A DNA stretch of 18,535 bases from assembly GCA_026395775.1 (NCBI GenBank), contig JAPLYA010000142.1:1-18535 (forward strand). Direction: 5' to 3'. The notes under the pieces were generated by a model. The model worked only from the letters and a program-made list of their open reading frames with translations. It was not told the DNA's origin and searched no databases. Position numbers and translations under genes: made by a program. The DNA is from Candidatus Pacearchaeota archaeon (lineage in GTDB: Archaea; Nanobdellota; Nanobdellia; Pacearchaeales; GW2011-AR1). Below are positions 1-6,042 of this stretch, piece after piece (within the stretch, counting starts at the first letter, position 1; every line of letters starts with the position of its first letter).

Positions 1-9
1 GAAAGTTAT

Positions 10-125
10 CACTACAGCAAATGTTTCAAAATTTGCAGTGGGCAACTCTCTTGCTCACTTTTCATAATCATTTGAGAAATATATTACTTTCGCTGGGAAC
101 AGCGAAACCCCATCTTAAAAGATGG
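10..125 (+). other. Run of consecutive hairpins; candidate IS200/IS605-type right end / omega-RNA-like region
   Basis: Four hairpins follow one another: GCAAAT/ATTTGC at 17-36 (extendable by CACT/AGTG), an 8-bp stem at 38-58 with loop CTCTC, a perfect 8-bp stem TTTCGCTG/CAGCGAAA at 88-107 closed by a GGAA tetraloop, and CCATCTT/AAGATGG at 110-125. The last hairpin in the context GAAACCCC...GGAGC resembles the terminal hairpin at the right ends of IS200/IS605-family elements, which also forms the 3' part of TnpB guide RNAs. No TnpB coding sequence can be read in the bases before it, so this is either the edge of an element lying left of the window, a relic, or an unrelated structured RNA. The second half of the last hairpin may also hold the TATA box of the next gene. 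Confidence 0.4.
114..121 (+). promoter_or_regulatory. Possible TATA box of the Cys-rich peptide gene
   Basis: CTTAAAAG is centred about 27 nt upstream of the ATG at 145, the same distance as for the other leaderless genes here. It lies inside a hairpin, so the match may be chance. Confidence 0.3.
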
Positions 126-144
126 AGCTTTTTCCCATGTACAA

Positions 145-243
145 ATGAAAAAACAAAAGAAAACATGCAAATGCTGCAATTGTGATCCCTGTAAGTGTAA
201 ACCGACCTGTAACTGCTGTAATTGTAAGCCTTGCAAGTGTTAA
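145..243 (+). CDS. 32-residue metallothionein-like cysteine-rich peptide
   Basis: This short ORF encodes 32 residues, 12 of them cysteine (C8, 10, 11, 13, 16, 18, 22, 24, 25, 27, 30, 32), after a lysine-rich start MKKQKKT. The cysteines form two nearly identical 11-residue units, CKCCNCDPCKC and CNCCNCKPCKC, joined by KPT, with the pattern C-x-C-C-N-C-x-P-C-K-C. Dense C-x-C and C-C spacing with no aromatic residues is typical of metallothioneins, which bind Zn(II), Cu(I) or Cd(II) through thiolate clusters in the cytoplasm. A binding role is inferred; no known metallothionein family is recognised. A TATA-like element 27 nt upstream suits a leaderless mRNA. The next gene converges on it with a 31-bp gap. 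No signal peptide is visible. The internal duplication makes chance coding unlikely. Confidence 0.62.
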   Translation: MKKQKKTCKCCNCDPCKCKPTCNCCNCKPCKC

Positions 244-274
244 GCTAGAAATTTGTTGAGGGAGAAGATTTGAT

Positions 275-541
275 TTATTTCCTTCTCTTTTTTCTCTTAA
301 CTTGCCTAGGAACTTCTTTATTTTCTCTTGTTTTGCTAAGTTTAGAGAACACAAAAATATACAGAATTTCTAGAATTCCCAGAGTATTAACCACGAGCAA
401 AATTATAAACCAAATAGGAGAATTTTTTCTAGCAGCTTTCCATAAAGCCAGGGCTTTCCATATAACAGTCCAAATTAAAACTATTATTAAAATTGGGAGA
501 GAAACTCCTAAAAGTAATGCTATTTGATTTAATTCTGTCAT
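275..541 (-). CDS. DUF5652 family membrane protein
   Basis: The product is an 88-residue protein with two hydrophobic segments (about residues 7-32 and 43-66) around a conserved-looking WKALALWKAAR stretch, then a very basic tail (RQVKRKKRRK). The order W-x-x-IWKALALWKAA, a short polar loop, WFIILLVVNTLGILEILYIF matches the DUF5652 family, small two-helix membrane proteins common in DPANN archaea and CPR bacteria; their function is unknown. By the positive-inside rule the basic tail should be cytoplasmic. A TATA box at 563-570 lies about 26 nt upstream of the ATG, so the mRNA is probably leaderless. It is transcribed away from nrdR, with repeat copy A in the intergenic space. Confidence 0.85.
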   Translation of the reverse strand: MTELNQIALLLGVSLPILIIVLIWTVIWKALALWKAARKNSPIWFIILLVVNTLGILEILYIFVFSKLSKTRENKEVPRQVKRKKRRK

Positions 542-562
542 ATTTATTCTAATAATTAGAAG

Positions 563-570
563 TTTATAAA
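563..570 (-). promoter_or_regulatory. TATA box of the DUF5652 gene
   Basis: TTTATAAA is centred 26 nt upstream of the ATG at 541, the spacing expected for a leaderless archaeal transcript. Confidence 0.6.
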
Positions 571-576
571 CATATT

Positions 577-694
577 GAGAAGTAAATACTAGCTTCGTTT
601 TGTAGTTAGGAAGGGGTTTCCAAAAATTAAGAATTCAATTACTACAAATCAACACAATTACCAAGTAAGCTGAAATAGCTTAGTATTTATCAAC
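577..694 (+). repeat. Intergenic TIR element, copy A
   Basis: The left end GAGAAGTAAATACTAGCTTCG and the right end TAGCTTAGTATTTATC are imperfect inverted repeats. The interior carries the family motifs AAGGGGTTTCC and CACAATTACCAAGTA. It sits between the divergent DUF5652 and nrdR promoters. The rest of the gap (about 700-770) is only alternating AT sequence with short direct repeats of ATATATAT. Confidence 0.7.
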
Positions 695-782
695 ATAAAA
701 TTAATTAAAATATAAAATATATACTAGAAAGTATATATTACAAAATATATATCGCAATATATATGTTTGAATTACAAAAAAG

Positions 783-790
783 TTTATAAA
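783..790 (+). promoter_or_regulatory. TATA box of the nrdR operon
   Basis: TTTATAAA should place the start of transcription near 812, giving nrdR a leader of about 90 nt. This is the longest leader predicted among the protein genes here, and it contains the two palindromes. Confidence 0.6.
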
Positions 791-817
791 CCCCATTTCT
801 CTAAGATAAGAGGAAGC

Positions 818-862
818 CACAACATCTTGTGCTTTCAAATAAAATTACTACAACTGGTTGTA
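818..862 (+). promoter_or_regulatory. Tandem NrdR-box-like operators
   Basis: Two 14-bp palindromes of form ACAA-N4-TTGT lie at 818-831 (CACAACATCTTGTG) and 849-862 (TACAACTGGTTGTA, inside a perfect 10-bp inverted repeat spanning 845-866). The bacterial NrdR-box consensus contains CACAATATATTGTG; the first site matches 12 of 14 bases. The centres are 31 bp apart, three helical turns, the tandem spacing known for NrdR boxes. They start about 5 nt after the predicted transcription start, so bound NrdR would block RNA polymerase and autoregulate the operon. As RNA, both could also form hairpins. Confidence 0.68.
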
Positions 863-903
863 GTAATCCCAAAATAGTAAAAACCAAGAAAAGAGGTAAA
901 TTA

Positions 904-1344
904 ATGTTTTGCCCTTATTGTAAAAATTCAGAAACAAAAGTTACAGACAAAAGAGACTCAGAAGGAGAAACAAGAAGGAGAAGAGAGTGTCTTAAATGCG
1001 GCAAGAGGTTTACAACCTATGAAAAGATAGAGCCCCCAGATATCAAAGTTATAAAAAAAGATGGTTCAAGGCAGCTTTTCTCAAGAGAAAAGCTGAAATC
1101 AGGCATAATCAAGGCTTTAGAAAAACGCCCTGTTTCAACAGAACAAGCAGATAAGCTGTTAGCTGATATAGAGCTTAAACTTGAGACAAAAGGCAAGGAA
1201 GTTTCAAGCAAGGAAATAGGCGAACTTGTGATGAAAGGCTTGAAAAAACTAGATAAAGTAGCTTATATAAGATTCGCAAGTGTTTACAGAGATTTTCAAG
1301 ATATAGATGACTTCAGAAATGTGGTAAAAGAAATAAAGGAGTAA
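904..1344 (+). CDS. nrdR: Transcriptional repressor NrdR
   Basis: The 146-residue product is the usual NrdR length. An N-terminal zinc ribbon has CPYC (C3, C6) and CLKC (C29, C32); residues from about 48 on form an ATP-cone, the nucleotide-sensing domain shared with ribonucleotide reductases. NrdR binds ATP/dATP and represses RNR genes at tandem NrdR boxes. The ATG at 904 is chosen because the family starts right at the zinc ribbon (M-x-C-P-x-C) and a GAGGT Shine-Dalgarno lies 6 nt upstream. A GTG at 829 in the same frame would add 25 unrelated residues and fall within the first operator. It leads an operon with a 58-aa ORF (2-nt gap) and nrdD. NrdR is mostly bacterial, so ancient transfer is possible. 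Confidence 0.93.
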   Translation: MFCPYCKNSETKVTDKRDSEGETRRRRECLKCGKRFTTYEKIEPPDIKVIKKDGSRQLFSREKLKSGIIKALEKRPVSTEQADKLLADIELKLETKGKEVSSKEIGELVMKGLKKLDKVAYIRFASVYRDFQDIDDFRNVVKEIKE

Positions 1345-1346
1345 AA

Positions 1347-1523
1347 ATGAATAAATGTGAAAGAGGATCTTGTGGGAGAAGGGGCTTGTCTAATGTAATT
1401 GCAACAGCGTACAATGCAATTTCAAGAGGTGTTAGAGAATTGGTGAAGTCTTGGGAAAGTTATGTAAGTTATGTAAGTTATGTAAGCGATAATGAAAATG
1501 TAGGCTTAGTTAAATATCTTTAA
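1347..1523 (+). CDS. 58-residue ORF between nrdR and nrdD
   Basis: This small ORF starts 2 nt after the nrdR stop, has a good Shine-Dalgarno (AAGGAG, 5 nt before the ATG) and ends 21 nt before nrdD, so it is very probably translated as part of the operon. The N-terminus is MNKCERGSCGRRG, with two cysteines and a basic patch. The middle looks helical, and residues 39-47 are a triple SYV repeat encoded by three exact copies of AGTTATGTA. No family is recognised. It could be a small partner or regulator of the reductase, or a short ORF that couples nrdR and nrdD translation. Confidence 0.6.
   Translation: MNKCERGSCGRRGLSNVIATAYNAISRGVRELVKSWESYVSYVSYVSDNENVGLVKYL
1458..1484 (+). repeat. Three tandem copies of AGTTATGTA
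   Basis: The 9-bp unit is repeated three times exactly and in frame, giving SYV-SYV-SYV. Perfect copies suggest recent slippage expansion; copy number may vary between strains. Confidence 0.9.
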
Positions 1524-1544
1524 TCAGCAAAATACGAGGTAAAA

Positions 1545-3893
1545 ATGAAAATAGGTGAAAAAATAAATACAGCTTTGGATAGAATAGAAATTGATTCTTT
1601 TGGATTAAAAGATAAAAGCAGGCTTAATTTTTGGTTGTCAAGTGTTGAAAAATATTCTTATGACAAAGTTATGTCCTTATGCTTGAGAGCAGGAACAACA
1701 CAGGAGATTGCAGATAGAATTGCCGGTGAGATAGATAATAATTTTGATGAAGATGACAAATCAACAATTTCGATGTCTGGGATACGCAAGTTGATTTTTG
1801 CTTTGCTATACAAATATGACTGGGCTGCTGCCAAAAGATTCAGAACAGATGAAATTTACATAAGAACTTCTGGGGAGAAGTTCGAAGTTTTTGACAGAAC
1901 TAAAATTTCTCGTTCATTGATAAAAGAAACAGGAATTAGCGAGGAGCAAGCAGACGGAATCGCGATGGATGTTGAAAAGTTTATCAAAAATTTCAATTTA
2001 ACTTATTTGTCTTCGCCCTTAATTCGTGAGATAGTTAATGTTAAACTGCTTGAATATGGCTTGGAAGACGCAAGGAAAAATTACTCGAGAATAGGCTTGC
2101 CTTTATATGACATCCAGCAGATGATAACTTCAAGCAAATCAACAGACATAAAGCGAGAAAATGCCAATTTGCAACATACTCCTGAAACAATTAACTGGGT
2201 TATATCGGGAGAGACACTAGAGCAATATGCAATGCTAAAGCTTTTCCCCCAAAGATTAATGGATCCTCATATTTCAGGGGATTATCATGTTCATATTCTA
2301 TCAAATGCAGCTACTCGTCCTAATTGCATACAGCATTTTCCGCCTTTATTTTTTAAACACGGATTAAAAGTAGATGGCACAGGAACTCATACAAGCGTTG
2401 CTGGGCCTCCAAAATATCTTTCTGTTGCAATCCAGCATTGTGCTAAGATTATGCTCGCTGCCCAAACTCAAATGGCTGGAGGACAGTCAATTGACTGTTT
2501 TAATGTTTGGTTAGCACCTTTTGCTAGAGGTTTAACTGACGAGCAGATAAAACAAGCAATGCAAGAATTTATTTACGAATTAAATATGAGTTATGTTGCT
2601 CGGGGAGGACAAGTTGTTTTTAGTAATTTAGATTGGGAGATAGGAATACCTGACTGGCTAAAAAATGTTCCTGCTATTGGTCCAGGAGGACAAGTTGTGG
2701 GGGTTTATGGCGACTATGAAGAAGAAAGCCTCAGATTATTAAGAGAATATACTAAAATCAAGATAAAAGGCGACCACACAGGTAAACAGCATATGTGGCC
2801 AAATGATGTTTTTAAAATCAGGCCAGGAACATTTGAGAAATATCCTGATGAAATTTTGCTAGTCCATCAATTTATGGCAAAATATGGAACCCCATATATT
2901 GCAAATGGCCTACCAGAATGGCAAACAGAGAATTTTAACTACATGGGTTGCAGAACAAGGCTTGATAGCAAGTATGCGGGCCCTTGGGGCAGCATAAGAA
3001 CAGGAAATGATATTTATATTACTTTAAACTTGCCAAGAATAGCTTATGAATCAAGAGGGAATGACGAGAAATTCTTTGAACTGCTTGATGGAAGAATGGA
3101 AAAAATGAAAGAAATATTATTAATAAAACACCAGATTTCAGATGACATACTTCATAATCAGCACTTATTGAAATTTCTAACCCAGAAGTTTGATGGCGAG
3201 GAATACTATAATTTTATGAACACAACAAAAACATTTGGCTATGCTGGCTTAACAGAAGCAACTAAAGTCCACACAGGAAATCATCTGCATGAAGGCCAGG
3301 ATGCCCGAGAGTTCGGATTAAAAGTAATCAAAAGAATGAGAGAATACTCTGACTCTTGCTTAAAAGAAACAGGTTTAAGATTTTCTCTAATTGCAAGCCC
3401 AGCTGAAACCTGTGCAGCCAGATTAGCTAAGCTAGATATCTCTAAGTTTGGAAGAAATGCTATTTTCTCAGGAACAAAAGAAGCTCCTTACTATACAAAT
3501 AGTCATATGATTAAGATGGATTCAAGCTTATCAATGGCTGAAAAAATAAAAATAGAGCAAGATTATCATCCTCTAACAAATGGCGGGCATATTCTTCATT
3601 TATGGCTTGGAGAACAGTCTCCTAGTGCAGAAAGTCTAATGGAATTAAGCAAGAAAATTTGTAAAACAAATATTGGTTTTTTTGCCTATACAAAAGACTA
3701 TACTGTTTGTACCCCATGCTCTAATTTTGAATATGGCTTGAAAACAAGTTGCTCAAAATGCGGAAGCGAGGAATTATCAAGATATTCTAGAATAACAGGC
3801 TATTATCAACAAGTTGAAGGCTGGAACTCAAGCAAGAAACAAGAACTTAAAGACAGGTTTAGATATCAAGTTGGGGATTGTGGTTGTGATTGA
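1545..3893 (+). CDS. nrdD: Anaerobic (class III) ribonucleoside-triphosphate reductase, catalytic subunit
   Basis: This 782-residue enzyme reduces ribonucleotides to deoxyribonucleotides with a glycyl radical under anoxia. The N-terminus has an ATP-cone at about residues 95-185, preceded by a region that may be a second, degenerate cone. The 10-stranded barrel follows; the thiyl cysteine is probably C469 in MGCRTR. Near the end are a four-cysteine zinc site (C722, C725, C736, C739) and the glycyl-radical motif RITGYY with G752, 30 residues from the C-terminus, as in known NrdDs. The tail ends in an unusual DCGCD, which could interact with a redoxin. A GAGGT Shine-Dalgarno precedes the ATG. 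It is third in the nrdR operon. nrdG lies downstream beyond three repeat elements. The stop is TGA. Confidence 0.96.
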   Translation: MKIGEKINTALDRIEIDSFGLKDKSRLNFWLSSVEKYSYDKVMSLCLRAGTTQEIADRIAGEIDNNFDEDDKSTISMSGIRKLIFALLYKYDWAAAKRFRTDEIYIRTSGEKFEVFDRTKISRSLIKETGISEEQADGIAMDVEKFIKNFNLTYLSSPLIREIVNVKLLEYGLEDARKNYSRIGLPLYDIQQMITSSKSTDIKRENANLQHTPETINWVISGETLEQYAMLKLFPQRLMDPHISGDYHVHILSNAATRPNCIQHFPPLFFKHGLKVDGTGTHTSVAGPPKYLSVAIQHCAKIMLAAQTQMAGGQSIDCFNVWLAPFARGLTDEQIKQAMQEFIYELNMSYVARGGQVVFSNLDWEIGIPDWLKNVPAIGPGGQVVGVYGDYEEESLRLLREYTKIKIKGDHTGKQHMWPNDVFKIRPGTFEKYPDEILLVHQFMAKYGTPYIANGLPEWQTENFNYMGCRTRLDSKYAGPWGSIRTGNDIYITLNLPRIAYESRGNDEKFFELLDGRMEKMKEILLIKHQISDDILHNQHLLKFLTQKFDGEEYYNFMNTTKTFGYAGLTEATKVHTGNHLHEGQDAREFGLKVIKRMREYSDSCLKETGLRFSLIASPAETCAARLAKLDISKFGRNAIFSGTKEAPYYTNSHMIKMDSSLSMAEKIKIEQDYHPLTNGGHILHLWLGEQSPSAESLMELSKKICKTNIGFFAYTKDYTVCTPCSNFEYGLKTSCSKCGSEELSRYSRITGYYQQVEGWNSSKKQELKDRFRYQVGDCGCD

Positions 3894-3922
3894 TTATAGT
3901 TCTGTTGTGGGGGATAATAATT

Positions 3923-4028
3923 GAGAAGTAAAAAATGATTTGTGGGGCGGTCGGTTTTCAAAGATTTGAAATTAATTACCCAAGCCAATCACAATTACTA
4001 AGTATACTAAAATAAGTTATAATTTACC
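3923..4028 (+). repeat. Intergenic TIR element, copy B
   Basis: First of three elements in tandem filling the 404-bp nrdD-nrdG gap. The left end is GAGAAGTAAAAAATGA and the right end AAGTTATAATTTACC. The core keeps GGTTTTCA, AATTACCCAAGC and CACAATTACTAAGTATACT, the family consensus. Confidence 0.72.
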
Positions 4029-4039
4029 AATAATCGTTC

Positions 4040-4160
4040 AGAAGTAAAAAGAAAACTAATTTGTAGGGAGGTCAAGCATTGTTGGTTAAAAAATTGAGGC
4101 AAGGTTAATTAAACTAAAGAACCTCAATACTAAGTACACAAAACGAAGTTAGTATTTACC
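4040..4160 (+). repeat. Intergenic TIR element, copy C
   Basis: The right end ACGAAGTTAGTATTTACC is the clearest form of the family terminus. The left end is GAAGTAAAAAGAAAACTA. The core differs from the A/B/F type and instead shares ATTGTTGGTTAAAAAA and GGCAA-GTTAAT with copy D, so C and D form a subtype, probably by tandem duplication. Confidence 0.72.
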
Positions 4161-4172
4161 AATAATAATTAA

Positions 4173-4290
4173 GAGGTAAAAACAAACTCTTCAGTAAATA
4201 AGAAGGGAATTGTTGGTTAAAAAAGTAGGCAATGTTAATAAACCAATGAACACCGATGTTAAGTAAACAAAAATCAGTTATATATTACTA
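4173..4290 (+). repeat. Intergenic TIR element, copy D
   Basis: The left end is GAGGTAAAAACAAACT and the right end is the decayed CAGTTATATATTACT. The core matches copy C. It ends only about 8 bp before the nrdG start codon, so any nrdG promoter or leader must lie within the element. Confidence 0.68.
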
Positions 4291-4297
4291 ATAGAAA

Positions 4298-5008
4298 ATG
4301 GCTGAAAAATATCTCATTAAGGGTTTTGTCCCGAACTCACTAGTTGACTGGGATGGAAAAGTTTCTTCTGTCATATTCTTGCCGGGCTGTAATTTTAAAT
4401 GCAAATACTGCCACAATAAGCAGCTTGTTGAAAGATATGACAAGCTCGAGAATGTTTCTTTCAAGGAAATTAGGGAGTATCTGAAAAAGAATCAGGATTT
4501 TATAGACGGAGTTGTAATAACAGGGGGGGAGCCATGTTTATATTCATGGATTAATGATTTATGCAAGGAAATTAAAGCTCTTGGTTTTGAAATCAAGCTA
4601 GAAACAAATGGAAGTTTTCCCGAAAAGCTTCAAGAACTTCTCAAGTCAAAGCTAATTGATTTTGTTGCAATGGATATCAAGACAAGCTTTGATAATTATG
4701 AGAAAATAACTCAATCCCCTATTGATATAAACAAGATAAAGCAATCAATCTCTATTCTCAAGGATTTTGGAAATTATGAATTTAGAATAACAATGTTCCC
4801 CGAAATCTCAAAAGAAAATTTAATTGATATTTCTAGCTATTTAAAAGAAAACCAAGCAAATAAAGCTTTATTCCTGCAACAATTTAGAGCTGAAAACTGC
4901 TTGGATGAGCAAGCCAATAGTGTTAAGCCATATCAAGCAGAAGAGCTTCAAGCTCTTCTTGAGCTAATAAAACCGGATTTTGCGAAATCTGGTTTAAGGA
5001 ACTTATAA
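4298..5008 (+). CDS. nrdG: Anaerobic ribonucleotide reductase activating protein (radical SAM)
   Basis: The 236-residue protein carries the radical-SAM cluster motif C31-x3-C35-x2-C38 (CNFKCKYC) in the NrdG/PflA-type context SVIFLPGCNFKCKYCHN, and the GGEP motif at about residues 76-79 that contacts SAM. It makes the glycyl radical on NrdD (G752) using a [4Fe-4S] cluster and SAM. Its length and the start KGFVPNSLVDWDGK suit the archaeal-type activase (TIGR02495-like) rather than the roughly 155-aa enterobacterial NrdG. Neither a clear Shine-Dalgarno nor a TATA box at -26 is seen; a TATA-like TTATATATT lies about 16 nt before the ATG in repeat copy D. It may depend on read-through from nrdD. 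Confidence 0.9.
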   Translation: MAEKYLIKGFVPNSLVDWDGKVSSVIFLPGCNFKCKYCHNKQLVERYDKLENVSFKEIREYLKKNQDFIDGVVITGGEPCLYSWINDLCKEIKALGFEIKLETNGSFPEKLQELLKSKLIDFVAMDIKTSFDNYEKITQSPIDINKIKQSISILKDFGNYEFRITMFPEISKENLIDISSYLKENQANKALFLQQFRAENCLDEQANSVKPYQAEELQALLELIKPDFAKSGLRNL

Positions 5009-5026
5009 TATATTTTCGAGTATAAT
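5007..5026 (+). repeat. AT-rich upstream motif, copy 1
   Basis: AATATATTTT-CG-AGTATAAT begins at the nrdG stop codon. The same 20 bp, with only the central CG changed to GC, lies at 5990-6009 in the same position before the thymidylate synthase-like gene. Both precede a TATA box by 4-5 bp. Confidence 0.6.
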
Positions 5027-5030
5027 AGTC

Positions 5031-5038
5031 TTTATAAC
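5031..5038 (+). promoter_or_regulatory. TATA box of the split gene at 5060
   Basis: TTTATAAC is centred about 26 nt before the ATG at 5060. This supports 5060, not 5216, as the original start and implies a leaderless mRNA. Confidence 0.6.
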
Positions 5039-5059
5039 CCATCAAACTTATAATTCTCC

Positions 5060-5413
5060 ATGTTAAAAATACCAAAAACCTTTCAAGGAGACCCAGCAAA
5101 TGGTTCTGATGTTGAAAAAATAATTGATGGATTCTTTAATAATACTAGAGAGGAGATTGAGAGAAGGGTTTGAGTTCAAGAAGGTCCTTCAAGATTTCAA
5201 GTTGAGCTATATGGGATGAATCAACCTGTGCAGGGTGAAAAAGATATTGCAGAAGCTAGGCTATCTGATAATTATATTAAAATGCTCATCTACAGAACAA
5301 GAAACCAGAGTGATAAGATGGTTGCTCATGTAATACTAAGAAGAACATATGGAAACTATTTAGAATGGGTTTTTTCCAGCCCCATAAATCAGATGACTGA
5401 TGAAGAATTATAG
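5060..5413 (+). pseudogene. Unknown 117-codon gene with an in-frame TGA at 5171-5173
   Basis: Reading from the ATG at 5060 gives 37 residues, a TGA as codon 38, then an open frame to the TAA at 5411. A correctly spaced TATA box precedes 5060, and the frame continues without any shift, so this was one gene. Downstream of the TGA the ORF restarts only at an ATG (5216) with no promoter of its own visible. The protein is not recognised: an acidic helical start (DVEKIIDGFFNNTREEIERR) and a likely alpha/beta second half. A CGA-to-TGA change (Arg to stop, reading RRVRVQEG) is the simplest cause. TGA ends nrdD and the next gene, so it is a normal stop here. A sequencing error or read-through is also possible. 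Confidence 0.6.
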
Positions 5414-5422
5414 CACACAAAA

Positions 5423-5432
5423 TTATTTAAAG
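5423..5432 (+). promoter_or_regulatory. TATA box of the dCTP deaminase/dUTPase-like gene
   Basis: TTATTTAAAG is centred 26 nt before the ATG at 5453; a leaderless transcript is expected. Confidence 0.55.
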
Positions 5433-5452
5433 CTTACAAATCAAGCATAAAT

Positions 5453-5989
5453 ATGATAGGAACAAAAGAGCTGTTGAAATTAGTTCAAGAGAAAAAATTA
5501 GTTGAGAACTTATGTTCTAGGGAATTAGAAAATCCAGAGGGAGCTGGTTTTGATTTAAGATTAGGAGAAATATTCAAAATAAATGAAGGCCAAGCTTTTT
5601 TAGGTGAAAATGAAAGATTTACACCAGAAGCAGAATCTCTTGCAATTTATGGAAAACATAAAGATTTTATTCTAAAACCAGGAGACTATGTTCTTGTGAA
5701 AACAATTGAAAAGCTTAATCTTCCTAAAGATATAGCAGCAATTTTTCGCCCAAGATCTACATTGCAAAGATGCGGAATAACCTTAATTACAGCAACAGCT
5801 TCTCCTGGTTATTCAGGAGAATTAACATTTGGAATGCACAATCTCGGGAAAAACGAGTTGAAATTAGAATTAGGAGCAAGAATAGCCCATGTTATTTTCT
5901 TTAATACAACAGAAAACATCTCAGAATATAGGGGACAATGGCAAAATGGCAGGGTTTCTACCCAAGGCAAGCCAGAAGTTCAAGTTTGA
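5453..5989 (+). CDS. dCTP deaminase / dUTPase superfamily protein
   Basis: The 178-residue protein has the trimeric dUTPase/dCTP-deaminase fold signatures: AGFDLRLG (31-38), FRPRSTLQRCGI (98-109, with the phosphate-binding R101-S102 and R106), PGYSGELTF (118-126), GARIAHVIF (141-149), and a Gly/Gln-rich closing tail RGQWQNGRVSTQGKP. The family makes dUTP from dCTP or dUMP from dUTP. Two usual acidic residues are absent: the Asp three residues before the Gly-x-Tyr/Trp tyrosine is S117, and the glutamate of dCTP deaminases (LEFYN in E. coli) is G127. This looks like the archaeal dUTPase-like branch, so the exact reaction is uncertain. The surrounding genes (thymidylate synthase-like, dCMP deaminase, RNR) support a role in making dUMP. 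Confidence 0.82.
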   Translation: MIGTKELLKLVQEKKLVENLCSRELENPEGAGFDLRLGEIFKINEGQAFLGENERFTPEAESLAIYGKHKDFILKPGDYVLVKTIEKLNLPKDIAAIFRPRSTLQRCGITLITATASPGYSGELTFGMHNLGKNELKLELGARIAHVIFFNTTENISEYRGQWQNGRVSTQGKPEVQV

Positions 5990-6009
5990 AATATATTTTG
6001 CAGTATAAT
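5990..6009 (+). repeat. AT-rich upstream motif, copy 2
   Basis: AATATATTTT-GC-AGTATAAT begins right after the stop codon of the preceding gene and 4 bp before a TATA box. It differs from copy 1 (5007-5026) at 2 of 20 positions. Confidence 0.6.
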
Positions 6010-6013
6010 TTAA

Positions 6014-6022
6014 TTTATAAAG
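6014..6022 (+). promoter_or_regulatory. TATA box of the thymidylate synthase-like gene
   Basis: TTTATAAAG is centred 25 nt before the ATG at 6043. Confidence 0.6.
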
Positions 6023-6042
6023 GGTTTCATATTTCTTGATGT

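Noticed and set aside
115..354. 79-residue minus-strand ORF over the Cys-rich gene
   Set aside because: It is the reverse complement of the cysteine repeat and the start of DUF5652, shows no family features and has no promoter.
715..770. Alternating ATATATAT blocks as extra NrdR boxes
   Set aside because: They lack the flanking ACA/TGT bases and are upstream of the TATA box; simple AT-rich composition explains them, while the two ACAA-N4-TTGT palindromes fit far better.
829..903. Longer nrdR from a GTG at 829 (25 more residues)
   Set aside because: The family starts at the zinc ribbon, the extra residues look non-coding, the GTG lies in the first palindrome, and the ATG at 904 has a well-placed GAGGT.
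3923..4290. Repeats as integron attC sites or a CRISPR array
   Set aside because: The ends do not fit the GTTRRRY core of attC, flanking genes are in both orientations, copies are divergent and scattered, and there are no regular spacers with identical repeats.
5171..5173. UGA as a selenocysteine or reassigned codon
   Set aside because: Other genes here end in TGA, no selenocysteine context or insertion element is apparent, and the split gene resembles no selenoprotein.
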